Shown piece after piece: positions 8,734 to 16,476 of a stretch of DNA of 63,818 bases. Position 1 is the first letter of the stretch. Each line of letters begins with the position of its first letter. Both the position numbers and the translations under genes were made by a program. The notes under the pieces are model-generated. The model had not been told where the DNA came from and made no database searches. It was given only the letters and a program-made list of their open reading frames with translations. The stretch is taken from the NCBI RefSeq assembly GCF_014643695.1, contig NZ_BMJY01000014.1, forward strand, positions 1 through 63,818, written 5' to 3'. The stretch is from Microbacterium album (lineage in GTDB: Bacteria; Actinomycetota; Actinomycetes; Actinomycetales; Microbacteriaceae).

Positions 8734-9977
8734 CGCGCCCTCCTCTGGACGATGGTCGGTGCGGCCACGGTGAATCGGTTCAGGGCCGGCAGCGGATGCA
8801 CGACGGCGGTGGCTCCCGTGCCGTCGACCCGGACGAGGCCGAGTCCCGCGAGCCGGTCGAGCGCTTCGGCGACCAGCTCGTCCTCCGCGCCGGGATCGCG
8901 GCTCGTCTTGCGCCAGTAGGCGGCGTGCTCGCGGGCGAGCGCGCGCATCCTCGCTCGCAGCGCCGACACCTCGGTGGGTCCCGTGGCGGCGAGGTGCTCG
9001 GCGAGCAGCAGTGTGGCGTGCCCGTCGGTGCCCTGCTCCGGCATGCGCAGATCGGTGAGCTGATCCTCGGGGTCGACCATGGCGATGCCCTCGGCTCGCA
9101 GCTCGGGAACGAGCCCCGTCGCCTCCGAGAGGCGCCGCGTCAGCTCGACGCGCTGGCGGATCAGGTAGTCGCGCTCGTCGGCTGGCAGCTCGTCGTAGTA
9201 GACGACCGGATCGCACAGCAGGCGGCGGGTCACCGACTGGCGCAGCTGCCTGTTCGCCTCGTCGTCGGTGTAGGCTGGCGGCTGTTCGTGAAGGGCCGCT
9301 TCGATGTCGTCGATCCCAGGATGCGCGGGAAGGCGCGCCGCGACCGTGCTGGGCGCGTGCGTCGTCGCCAACAGCGTCGCCAGGACGCGCCGGTCGATGT
9401 CGTACAGCGCGTCGCCGTCGGCCGAGACATAGGACTCCTCGTCGCCCGCGACGCGGTCGAGCACGCCCCAGCTCAGCAGCAGGCGGATCGCCGCGACGAG
9501 GTCTCGGCGCTCCTCCCGCCCGCTGAGCGTGAACTCGACGCTCGACAGACCGGGGCTGGTCGCCAGCAACACGATCTGCTCCGCAAGGCGCCCGAGCGAG
9601 ATCTGTGGGTCGGACCGTTCGAGAACGGCCAGGGCCAGGCAGAGCAGCACGTAGCGGCGCCGTGTGAAGGCATCGCCGCGGCGCACCCGCGCGGGATGGC
9701 GCTGTGCGATCGATGTCGCCGTGGGGCCGTGGGGGACGATCGACACCCACAGCCGCGCCGTCTGCGCGTCGACGGTGAGGCGCCATCCCGTCTCGCGCTC
9801 CAGCCAGGCGCGCAGCGCGTCGGCGTGACGTCGGGCGAGGCGGAAGAGCTCGCCGTCGGTATCGTGGCGCAGCACCGGGCGGAGGAGCAGCGCGCGCATG
9901 ACCCGGACGCGCTCCTCGGCGTCGCGGCCCTCGAGCGCGCTCGTGATCGTGCGCGGGGTCGCATCGAACATGCTCAT
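8730..9977 (-). CDS. jetB: Wadjet type II KITE subunit JetB (DUF2398/TIGR02678)
   Basis: The protein is 415 residues, starting MSMFDATPRTITSALEG, of the DUF2398/TIGR02678 family. The N-terminal region (ERVRVMRALLLRPVLRHD, then GWRLTVDAQTARLWV) is the family winged-helix region. In Wadjet type II it acts as the MukE-like accessory subunit that bridges the kleisin and SMC heads. ATG 9977 overlaps the jetA TGA by 4 bases. The open frame extends far upstream without a stop, but the ATGA junction fixes the start. Confidence 0.88.
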   Translation of the reverse strand: MSMFDATPRTITSALEGRDAEERVRVMRALLLRPVLRHDTDGELFRLARRHADALRAWLERETGWRLTVDAQTARLWVSIVPHGPTATSIAQRHPARVRRGDAFTRRRYVLLCLALAVLERSDPQISLGRLAEQIVLLATSPGLSSVEFTLSGREERRDLVAAIRLLLSWGVLDRVAGDEESYVSADGDALYDIDRRVLATLLATTHAPSTVAARLPAHPGIDDIEAALHEQPPAYTDDEANRQLRQSVTRRLLCDPVVYYDELPADERDYLIRQRVELTRRLSEATGLVPELRAEGIAMVDPEDQLTDLRMPEQGTDGHATLLLAEHLAATGPTEVSALRARMRALAREHAAYWRKTSRDPGAEDELVAEALDRLAGLGLVRVDGTGATAVVHPLPALNRFTVAAPTIVQRRAR

Positions 9978-11647
9978 GTGCGCGTCTCCGAGACGAACTC
10001 GCGGGCGCCCCGATCGGTGTGTGCGGTGCGGGCGCCCCGATCGGTCTGTGCGGCGCGAGCGGACGGGTCGGAGGCGGAGACGATGTCGATCAGGTGGTCG
10101 GGGCCGGTCAGGTCGCCGTCCGGGGTCGTGATCGTGGCGTCCGGGGCTCCGTGGATCCGCGTGATCGTCACGGTGAGCTCGCCGTCGGATGTCGTGACCT
10201 GCGCCATCGAAGCCTGCGGCTCGAGCGCGGAGAGAGCGTCGCCCAGCAGCCCGAGGAACAGACGGAACGCCTCCGGGTCGAGTTCCTCGAACGTCGAGAG
10301 GGGCCGCGGGCCGTCGGTCAAGATCCGCCGCCTCGCCGCGGCGGTCTGCTCCGCCTCGCGGCGGGCGCGCTCTGCGAGCATCGCCTTCCCGGCGGAACGG
10401 TCGCTGACACGGGCGGATCGGCCTCGCCTCTCGTACGAGCCGCTGCGGCGTAGCTGCGGACTGATCTGCACCGGCGGCGCATCGGCCCACGGAGTCGCCG
10501 AGCCCAGAGCGGCGGTGGCCCACGCGTCTTCCGTCTCGCTGGTCACACTGAGGTGCCGCGCGCGGGCGAGACCGAACGCGGATCGCCAGAGCCGGTGATG
10601 GTCGCCGTCCCCGTGCAGCGAGGCGAACCACTCCGCCAGCGTCAGGAAGTCCTGGCTGCGGTCGGTGCGGCCGCCCGCCCGGTCGTGCAGCGCACGTACG
10701 ACCGCGAGCAGCGCGGGGATCGCCGCCCGGGCGCGTGCGCGCAGCAGCTTTGCCTCGCTCTCCCGGGCGGGGGTGCTGACGAACCAGTCGGTGAGGCCGG
10801 ACCACTGGCGCAGCCAGGTGTCTCGTGTGGCGCCGCGGATAGTCTCCTCCTCGCCGGGGGCGGCGTCGATCGCCTCACGGTCGGCGGCCGTCTCGGCGAG
10901 GAAGCGGACGCTGTCGGAGGGGATCTCGCCGAGCAGCTGAGCGATCGTCGCGCCGCGGGTGAGCAGATCCGAAATGAACCGCTCGAGGTATCCGATGAGC
11001 TGCTCCTTGTAGGCGACGAAGGCCTCCGCATCGGCATCGTGGAGATCGATCGTGCGCTGGAGGGAGCCCATGAACGCGACGGCGTTCTCGGCCAGCTCCG
11101 TGAACCGGTCGCGCAGGCTGCGCAGCGACTGATGCGTCACGGCGACGTCGATCGGTTCCCCGGCGCGGTGGGCGACGGCCATGTCGCGCAGCACCGTGAG
11201 AAGCGCGACGATGTCCTCGAGCGCCACGGACTGCAGGGCGCCGCGGCTTCCCAGCGCCGCGTCATACTGTGCGAGCGCGCGTTCGGCCGCTTCGCCCGGC
11301 CGGGACAGCTGGTACAGCATGCGCCGGCGGTAGAAGTCCTCCAGCGCGGTGACCCGGCTCGAATCCGGGAACGCGAGCAGGTTGCCCCACCCCGGCTGCG
11401 CGAGTCTCTCCATCGCATCGGCGACGGCGCTCTGCTCCGCCGCCGGCTCCTCGCCATCGCCGGCCAGCGCGGCGGCGACCTGCTCGGGGCGCACGTGCAC
11501 CGTGAACCGCTCCTTCTCGGCCATCATCGCGCGCATCACGCGCCGGTACAGCGGCGCATTCGGCGCGGACAGATACGCGAACGGACCGTAGCCGTCGCGG
11601 CGCTCGGCGGCGTCGGTGGAGGCGGCAGTCGAGGGGTCATCGGACAC
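9974..11647 (-). CDS. jetA: Wadjet type II kleisin-like subunit JetA (DUF2397/TIGR02677)
   Basis: The 557-residue protein starts MSDDPSTAASTDAAERRDG and belongs to DUF2397/TIGR02677; the diagnostic N-terminal stretch is YGPFAYLSAPNAPLYRRVM. It is the MukF/kleisin-like subunit. I chose GTG 11647 because an AGGA element lies 8 bases upstream; GTG 11671 would add eight residues (MARGRIVV) with no visible site. It is the first gene of the jetABCD operon. Just upstream on the opposite strand lie broken ABC transporter genes, so the operon appears to adjoin a recombination or deletion scar. Confidence 0.88.
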   Translation of the reverse strand: MSDDPSTAASTDAAERRDGYGPFAYLSAPNAPLYRRVMRAMMAEKERFTVHVRPEQVAAALAGDGEEPAAEQSAVADAMERLAQPGWGNLLAFPDSSRVTALEDFYRRRMLYQLSRPGEAAERALAQYDAALGSRGALQSVALEDIVALLTVLRDMAVAHRAGEPIDVAVTHQSLRSLRDRFTELAENAVAFMGSLQRTIDLHDADAEAFVAYKEQLIGYLERFISDLLTRGATIAQLLGEIPSDSVRFLAETAADREAIDAAPGEEETIRGATRDTWLRQWSGLTDWFVSTPARESEAKLLRARARAAIPALLAVVRALHDRAGGRTDRSQDFLTLAEWFASLHGDGDHHRLWRSAFGLARARHLSVTSETEDAWATAALGSATPWADAPPVQISPQLRRSGSYERRGRSARVSDRSAGKAMLAERARREAEQTAAARRRILTDGPRPLSTFEELDPEAFRLFLGLLGDALSALEPQASMAQVTTSDGELTVTITRIHGAPDATITTPDGDLTGPDHLIDIVSASDPSARAAQTDRGARTAHTDRGAREFVSETRT

Positions 11648-11683
11648 GACGACGATCCTGCCACGAGCCACCGACGCCTCGTG

Positions 11684-11839
11684 ATGGGGGACCGGCCGAG
11701 CTGCATCGTCGAGACGATCGAAGTGGACCTGCCGCGTCCGCGGGACGAGGCCGTGCGGCAGAGCGAGAAGTACCTTGCGTACCGGGCCCGGCTGGCAGAG
11801 CTGCTCTTCGGCCAGCCCTCGACGAATCGTGCGGCATGA
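11684..11839 (+). pseudogene. Truncated C-terminus of a NitT/TauT-type ABC ATPase
   Basis: Only 51 residues remain (MGDRPSCIVETIEVDLPRPR...YLAYRARLAELLFG). This matches the very end of SsuB/TauB-type ATP-binding proteins: the MGDRPSRIVETI strand, then PRPRDE and a final L-x-x-R-x-x-L helix. No Walker or signature motif precedes it and there is no ribosome binding site. The frame runs open into the divergently oriented jetA 5' region without ATPase homology, so the gene was cut at about 11.68 kb. Its stop overlaps the next start (ATGA), as in an intact operon. Confidence 0.6.
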
Positions 11840-12065
11840 GCGCTGTCACCACCTCCACGATGACGCTCGCGCACGTCGGGGTCGTGGTCGGCGGGTTCTT
11901 CGCCGGCAACGCGGGCATCGGTACGACGTGACTTACGCGGCCGGGCGACTCGACACGACGGGTGTGATCGCATCGGTGGTCGTGGTGGGGGTCGGTGTCG
12001 CGCTGAACGCGCTCGCCCGGTGGATCGAGCGCCGGGCGGACTCGTGGCGCTCCGAGGAGCCCTGA
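11836..12065 (+). pseudogene. Internally deleted ABC transporter permease remnant
   Basis: ATG 11836 overlaps the ATPase remnant stop (ATGA) and opens a 31-codon frame (MSAVTTSTMTLAHVGVVVGG) ending in TGA at 11929-11931. In another frame the sequence then encodes a typical NitT/TauT permease C-terminus: a TTGVIASVVVVGVGVALNAL membrane helix followed by RWIERRADSWR and TGA 12063-12065. So both ends of a permease of about 250 residues survive while the middle is deleted and the frames no longer match. With the ATPase fragment it marks a dead sulfonate/nitrate-type importer. Confidence 0.6.
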
Positions 12066-12252
12066 GCTCCCCCCCGCGTGACCCGTCCCGTCCGGCCCTG
12101 AGCCGGGGCGGGACCGCGTAGCGGGAACCCCGGGGGGACTCCGCGGGGCGACTGCCCCATGACCGCCGGTCAGTGGGACTCCACGTCGTCCGTTCATCGA
12201 ACTTGCGCCTGCGGGCTGCTCCCGCGCTCTCCCAGGGTGATGGCAGCAATGA

Positions 12253-12274
12253 GGGAGCCCAGTGGCGGGCTCCC
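12253..12274. other. GGGAGCCC / GGGCTCCC inverted repeat upstream of the MFS gene
   Basis: This is an 8-bp perfect inverted repeat with a 6-base spacer, 67 bases upstream of the MFS start. It could be an operator for the nearby IclR regulator or a terminator left from the dead ABC operon. Nothing else is recognisable in the 275-base gap 12066-12340 apart from the GAAGGAG ribosome binding site at its end. Confidence 0.3.
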
Positions 12275-12340
12275 GGGCCTGGGGGCGGGTGGTGCGGCCC
12301 GACGCAGGTCTGACGACGACGATGTCGAAGGAGAACACCA

Positions 12341-13681
12341 ATGTCTGCGGCCTCAGCTGTGACACCCGGCCGGTCTGCCCCGGTCAAGCGGCGAAGCGTC
12401 TACGGCGTGCTCGCCATCTGCTGGGCGACGATCGTCGCCGACGGATACGACCTGATCTCATACGGCAGCGTCCTGCCCGATCTGCTCCAGTACCGCGAGT
12501 GGGGACTCGACGCGGCGGCCGCGGGACGGCTCGGAAGCCTGGCGCTCGTCGGCATGCTCATCGGCGCGCTCGTGATGGGCACGTTGACCGACCGGCTCGG
12601 CCGACGCCGCGTCATGATCGCGTGCCTCATCTGGTTCTCCGTGTTCATGCCTCTGACGGGTCTCGCCCCGACCCCGGAGATCTTCGGGGCCCTCCGGTTC
12701 GTGACCGGGCTGGGGCTCGGAGGGGTGGTCCCCACGGCGATTGCGCTGACGATCGAGTACTCCGCGCCGTCGCGGCGGCATCTGCACAACGCGATCATGT
12801 ACTCCGGGTACTCGGCGGGCGGCCTCGCCGCCGCGCTGCTGGCGATGGTGGTCCTGCCGGCCGCGGGTTTCCGCATGATGTTCTTCATCGGGGCGGCGCC
12901 GCTGGTCCTGATCGTGCCGTTCGCCATCGCCTTCCTGCCCGAGTCGGTCTCGTATCTCGTCGCGCGGGGGCGGATCGACGAGGCGCGCCGGTACGCGGAG
13001 CGCTACGGCCTCCCCATGCCGGACGACGTCGAGGTCGCCGCCGCGCAGCGACAGGACCGTTTCGCGTCCGTCCGGATGCTGTTCTCGCGCGGTTACCGGG
13101 TGGCGACCCCCATGTTCTGGGCGATCTCGCTCATCGGACTGCTGCTCGTCTACGGGCTGAACACGTGGCTGCCGGAGGTCATGCGCAGCTCCGGGTACTC
13201 GCTGGGCACCGCGCTGGCGTTTCTGCTCGTGTTCAACCTCGGTGCCATCGTGGGCGTCATCACGGCCGGTGCGCTCGCCGACCGGATCGGCGAGCGCGTG
13301 ATCATCTGCGCGTCGTTCCTGGCCGCGGCGGCTTCGGTCACCCTGCTCTCTGCGCGGCCGCCGGAGATCATCCTGTTCGCATTGATCGCGATCGCCGGCT
13401 TCGGCGCGAACACCCAGACGCTCGTGAACGCGTTCGTCGGCGGGTACTACCCCCCGACCGCGCGTGCGACCGCCCTGGGTTGGGCGCTCGCGGTGGGACG
13501 CATCGGGGGCATCATCGGGCCGGTCTACGGCGGCCTGGTGCTCACGGCTGTGGAGACGGGACTGTTCCCCGCGGCGATGAACTTCTACGCGTTCGCACTG
13601 CCCGCGGTGCTCGCCGCGGTGGCGGTGGCGTTCGTGCCGCGCAGGCAGCCCTCACCGAGCGGGTCGTCTCCCGCCGCATGA
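12341..13681 (+). CDS. MFS transporter, aromatic acid:H+ symporter (AAHS) family
   Basis: The 446-residue protein has about 12 membrane segments. The AAHS hallmark in helix 1 is present (IVADGYDLISYGSVLPD, DGxD type), as is MFS motif A after helix 2 (GTLTDRLGRRR) and the ARGRIDEARRYAE segment of the central loop. Family members such as PcaK and BenK import benzoates and hydroxybenzoates with protons. The start has a clear GAAGGAG site. It lies convergent to an IclR gene and near a ThDP enzyme, suggesting uptake of an aromatic or keto acid used by this region. The substrate cannot be read from sequence. Confidence 0.85.
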   Translation: MSAASAVTPGRSAPVKRRSVYGVLAICWATIVADGYDLISYGSVLPDLLQYREWGLDAAAAGRLGSLALVGMLIGALVMGTLTDRLGRRRVMIACLIWFSVFMPLTGLAPTPEIFGALRFVTGLGLGGVVPTAIALTIEYSAPSRRHLHNAIMYSGYSAGGLAAALLAMVVLPAAGFRMMFFIGAAPLVLIVPFAIAFLPESVSYLVARGRIDEARRYAERYGLPMPDDVEVAAAQRQDRFASVRMLFSRGYRVATPMFWAISLIGLLLVYGLNTWLPEVMRSSGYSLGTALAFLLVFNLGAIVGVITAGALADRIGERVIICASFLAAAASVTLLSARPPEIILFALIAIAGFGANTQTLVNAFVGGYYPPTARATALGWALAVGRIGGIIGPVYGGLVLTAVETGLFPAAMNFYAFALPAVLAAVAVAFVPRRQPSPSGSSPAA

Positions 13682-13687
13682 GCCGCG

Positions 13688-13727
13688 TCGCCCCGAGGCA
13701 CCGCGGGAGCACGGCGCCTCGGGGCGA
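13688..13727. terminator. Hairpin between the convergent MFS and IclR genes
   Basis: TCGCCCCGAGGC (13688-13699) pairs perfectly with GCCTCGGGGCGA (13716-13727) around a 16-base loop. It lies just after the MFS stop and before the IclR stop, so it can act as a bidirectional terminator. No U-tract is visible, as is usual in high-GC actinomycetes. Confidence 0.6.
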
Positions 13728-13764
13728 TCGGCGGGTCCCGCGGGCACGGATTCGCTCGCGGGCG

Positions 13765-14544
13765 TCACCCCACCCGGGCCTGCACCCCCGGGCGCCATCC
13801 GAGCAGTCGGGAGATCCCGAGTCCGCTGGCGAAGAGCGTCATCTCGGCGGCGGAGAGGTGCACGCGACGTCCGTCCACGAGCACCGAGAGCGCCGCGACG
13901 ACCCGCCCGCTCGAATCCAGGATGCGGGTCGCGACGGAATCGACACCGGGCGTGAGCTCGCCGCGCACCTTGGCGATCCCCGTCTGCCGGCACGCGGCGA
14001 GCTCCGCGCGGATCCGCTCGGGATCCGTGATGGTGTCCGGCGTGTACGCGCGAAGCGGCCTGGCCAGCACGGCGTCGATGCGCGCGGCGTCCGCGTGGCT
14101 GAGCAGCACTTTTCCCACCGCGGAGGAGTGCAGCGGCAGTCGGCCGCCGACGCCCGAGACGACGCGCACGGCGCTCGGGGCCGATCGCCGATCGATGATC
14201 ACGGCCTCGTCGTTCCTCAGCACGGCGAGCTGGACGTGCTGCTTGAGCGCGGCGTACAGGTCTTCCATGAACGGCTGGGCCAGCGTGCGCAGCGACTCGG
14301 TGTGCGGGGCGAGGGTGCCCAGCCGCCAGAGCCGGAGCCCGATCGTGAACCGGCCGTCCGCTCCGCGTTCGAGCAGTCCGGCCCCGACGAGCTCGCCGAG
14401 CAGCCGGCGCGCCGTGGCGTGCGACAGCCCGGTGCGCCGCTCGAGCTCGGCGAGCGTGAGCGCGGAGTGGTCCGGCCCGAAGGCGAACAGCAGGTCGAAC
14501 ACGCGGGAACTGACACTGCGTCCGGGGTCGTTCGTTCTTGGCAT
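13765..14544 (-). CDS. IclR-family transcriptional regulator
   Basis: The protein is 259 residues with an N-terminal winged helix (LTLAELERRTGLSHATARRL, about 30-60) and a C-terminal IclR effector domain (LPLHSSAVGKVLLS, the TPDTIT loop, GVDSVATRILDSSGRVVAAL). ATG 14544 is chosen because GGAG precedes it by 7 bases; the longer frame to 14610 lacks a site. It is divergent from the ThDP enzyme gene, and a 9-bp-arm palindrome lies between them, so it probably controls that gene and itself. A similar motif occurs at the hydroxyquinol promoter near 42.7 kb. Confidence 0.85.
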   Translation of the reverse strand: MPRTNDPGRSVSSRVFDLLFAFGPDHSALTLAELERRTGLSHATARRLLGELVGAGLLERGADGRFTIGLRLWRLGTLAPHTESLRTLAQPFMEDLYAALKQHVQLAVLRNDEAVIIDRRSAPSAVRVVSGVGGRLPLHSSAVGKVLLSHADAARIDAVLARPLRAYTPDTITDPERIRAELAACRQTGIAKVRGELTPGVDSVATRILDSSGRVVAALSVLVDGRRVHLSAAEMTLFASGLGISRLLGWRPGVQARVG

Positions 14545-14652
14545 CACGAGCTCCTTTGCCAGCGGATGCAGGGGGACGACGTCGTCGATCTCACCTCGGG
14601 GGCGGGGCACCCCATGACGAGATCACTTCGGAGACTAGTTGTCGCGCGCCCA

Positions 14653-14673
14653 TCTGTCCATCAGATGGACAGA
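14653..14673. promoter_or_regulatory. Palindromic operator between iclR and the ThDP enzyme gene
   Basis: The arms TCTGTCCAT and ATGGACAGA form a perfect 9-bp inverted repeat with spacer CAG. It lies in the divergent promoter region, 80 bases before the ThDP gene start and 109 bases before the IclR start. IclR proteins bind palindromes of about this size as dimers. The TGTCCATC half is also seen at 42732-42739. Confidence 0.65.
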
Positions 14674-14753
14674 CGGGCGAGCTGCCGCACACCCGGCAGC
14701 CATCCTGGGAAGGCCCGAGCGCAAGGAAGCGCCGGCAGAGGGGCGAAACAACG

Positions 14754-16406
14754 ATGACCACCGTGACCGTATACGAAGCCATCGGCAGAACGCTCGCACA
14801 CCTCGGTCAAACGACGGTGTTCGGATTGCTCGGCAGCGGCAACTTCCTGTTCACGGACGACTTCGCTCGCCATCATGGCGGCCGCTTCGTCTGGGTTCGC
14901 CACGAGGCGTCGGCCGTGGCCGCTGCGGCCGCCTATGCCCAGATCACGGGGAATCTCGGGGTCGCCACGGTGCATCAGGGTCCCGGCGTGACGAACACCC
15001 TCACGACCCTGACGCATGCCGTGCGCGAGCGCCAGCCCGTGCTCGTGCTCGCCGGGGAGACCGGTCGGGGCCTCAACGTGAACCAGACCATCGACCTACC
15101 GCGATTCGCCGCAGCGGCCGGCGCGCGCGTCGAGCGCGTGCTGCTCGCAGAGTCCGCGATCGACACGATCGCGCGTGCCGCGCGGACGGCGCTGCGCGAC
15201 CGCATCCCGGTGGTGGTCGGCATCCCGACGGACGTGCAGAACCAGCGGATCGAATGGCACGACCCGGTCGCCCCGCCGACCCCGAACGCGCCCCGGGCGG
15301 TCGCGTCGCCCGGGGACATCGCGGCGGTGGCCGACCTGATCGAGGGCAGCCGGCGTCCGCTCATCCTCGCCGGGCGAGGGGCCGTGCAGTCGGGCGCGCG
15401 CCCGGCGCTGGAAGCCCTCGGTGAGCGGATCGGAGCGCTCTACGCGACGAGCCTCGTCGCCAACGGCCTGTTCGCGGGCAACGAGTACAGCGTGGGCGTG
15501 TGCGGCGGGTTCGGCTCGACGCTCGTTCCGCGCGTGGTGCCCCATGCCGACCTCATCATCTCCTTCGGCGCCACGATCAACCAGTGGACGGCCTTCCACG
15601 GCGAGCTGATCGAGCGCTCCAAGGTGGTGCAGGTCGACGTCGACGCCGCCGGCATCGGGCAGTACGGGGCGGCGCGGTACGGGCTCGTCGGCGACGCGGC
15701 GGAGACGGCCGCGGCGCTGCTGGCAGAGCTCGAGAGGCGCGGTTTCTCCTCCGACGGGTTCCGCGGCACGGAGCTCGCCGAGCAGGTGCGCTCCTACGAC
15801 GCCGCCGCCGAGGTCGAGCCGGCCGCGGTCGAGGGGCTGATCGACCCCAGGTCCCTGTGCATCGCCCTGGACGAGGCGCTGCCCGCCGAGCGCACCGTGA
15901 CGTACGACAGCGGTCACCACCACTGGTGGCCAACGCCCTTCCTCTCGGTGCCGGACGCCACGGGCTTCCTCGCGGCCCAGGGGTTCCAGTCGGTGGGCGT
16001 CGCGCTCGGCAGCGCGATCGGCATGGCGGAGGCGCGGCCGGATCGCATCGCCGTGGTGCTGATCGGCGACGGCGGCACGCTCATGCAACTCGGCGAGCTC
16101 GACAGCCTGGTGGCGCACGGCCGCCGTGTCGTCGTGGTCATCTTCAACGACGGCATCTACGGTGCGGAGGTGCACCATTTCGAGCCGCTCGGTCATGGCA
16201 CGGAGCACGTCGAGTTCGGCGTGCGCGACTTCGCGGGTGTGGCCCGCGCGCTGGGTGCCACGGCCGCCGTGGTGCGCAGTCCGGAGGATGTCGCCCAGGC
16301 CATCGGCGAGTGGCTCCCGAACGCGTCGGGCCCGCTGGTGCTAGACAGCCGAGTTGATCCCGCGGTGCGCTCCGAGCGGCTGCAGGAGGCCTTCCGCCAG
16401 CACTGA
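14754..16406 (+). CDS. Thiamine-diphosphate-dependent enzyme (acetolactate synthase / 2-keto acid decarboxylase family)
   Basis: The 550-residue protein has the three-domain ThDP layout. The catalytic glutamate lies in VRHEASAVAAAAAYAQ (about residue 48), GPGVTN-type cofactor contacts follow (HQGPGVTNTL), and the ThDP/Mg motif is GDGGTLMQLGE...FNDGIYG in the C-terminal domain. An unusual GHHHWWPTPFL stretch lies near residue 385. The family includes acetolactate synthase and benzoylformate/indolepyruvate-type decarboxylases; the substrate is unclear. It faces an IclR gene across an operator and ends at a very strong terminator. The MFS aromatic-acid transporter next door suggests an aryl keto acid. 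Confidence 0.75.
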   Translation: MTTVTVYEAIGRTLAHLGQTTVFGLLGSGNFLFTDDFARHHGGRFVWVRHEASAVAAAAAYAQITGNLGVATVHQGPGVTNTLTTLTHAVRERQPVLVLAGETGRGLNVNQTIDLPRFAAAAGARVERVLLAESAIDTIARAARTALRDRIPVVVGIPTDVQNQRIEWHDPVAPPTPNAPRAVASPGDIAAVADLIEGSRRPLILAGRGAVQSGARPALEALGERIGALYATSLVANGLFAGNEYSVGVCGGFGSTLVPRVVPHADLIISFGATINQWTAFHGELIERSKVVQVDVDAAGIGQYGAARYGLVGDAAETAAALLAELERRGFSSDGFRGTELAEQVRSYDAAAEVEPAAVEGLIDPRSLCIALDEALPAERTVTYDSGHHHWWPTPFLSVPDATGFLAAQGFQSVGVALGSAIGMAEARPDRIAVVLIGDGGTLMQLGELDSLVAHGRRVVVVIFNDGIYGAEVHHFEPLGHGTEHVEFGVRDFAGVARALGATAAVVRSPEDVAQAIGEWLPNASGPLVLDSRVDPAVRSERLQEAFRQH

Positions 16407-16421
16407 GCGGGGATCTCCGAC

Positions 16422-16463
16422 ATGTGTGAGGGGCGCCCGGTTCACCGGGCGCCCCTCACACAT
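16422..16463. terminator. Strong bidirectional terminator
   Basis: A perfect 20-bp stem (16422-16441 with 16444-16463; ATGTGTGAGGGGCGCCCGGT and its complement) closes on a 2-base gap. It lies between the convergent ThDP and FMN-dehydrogenase genes, whose stops are at 16406 and 16477. It is one of the strongest hairpins in the window. Confidence 0.85.
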
Positions 16464-16476
16464 ATTGTCGGTCTGG

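Noticed and set aside
4579..8919. A 1446-codon open frame on the plus strand
   Set aside because: It is antisense to jetC, low in complexity and rich in Arg/Gly/Pro, as expected from the mirror of a GC3-rich gene. The minus-strand frame has all SMC motifs.
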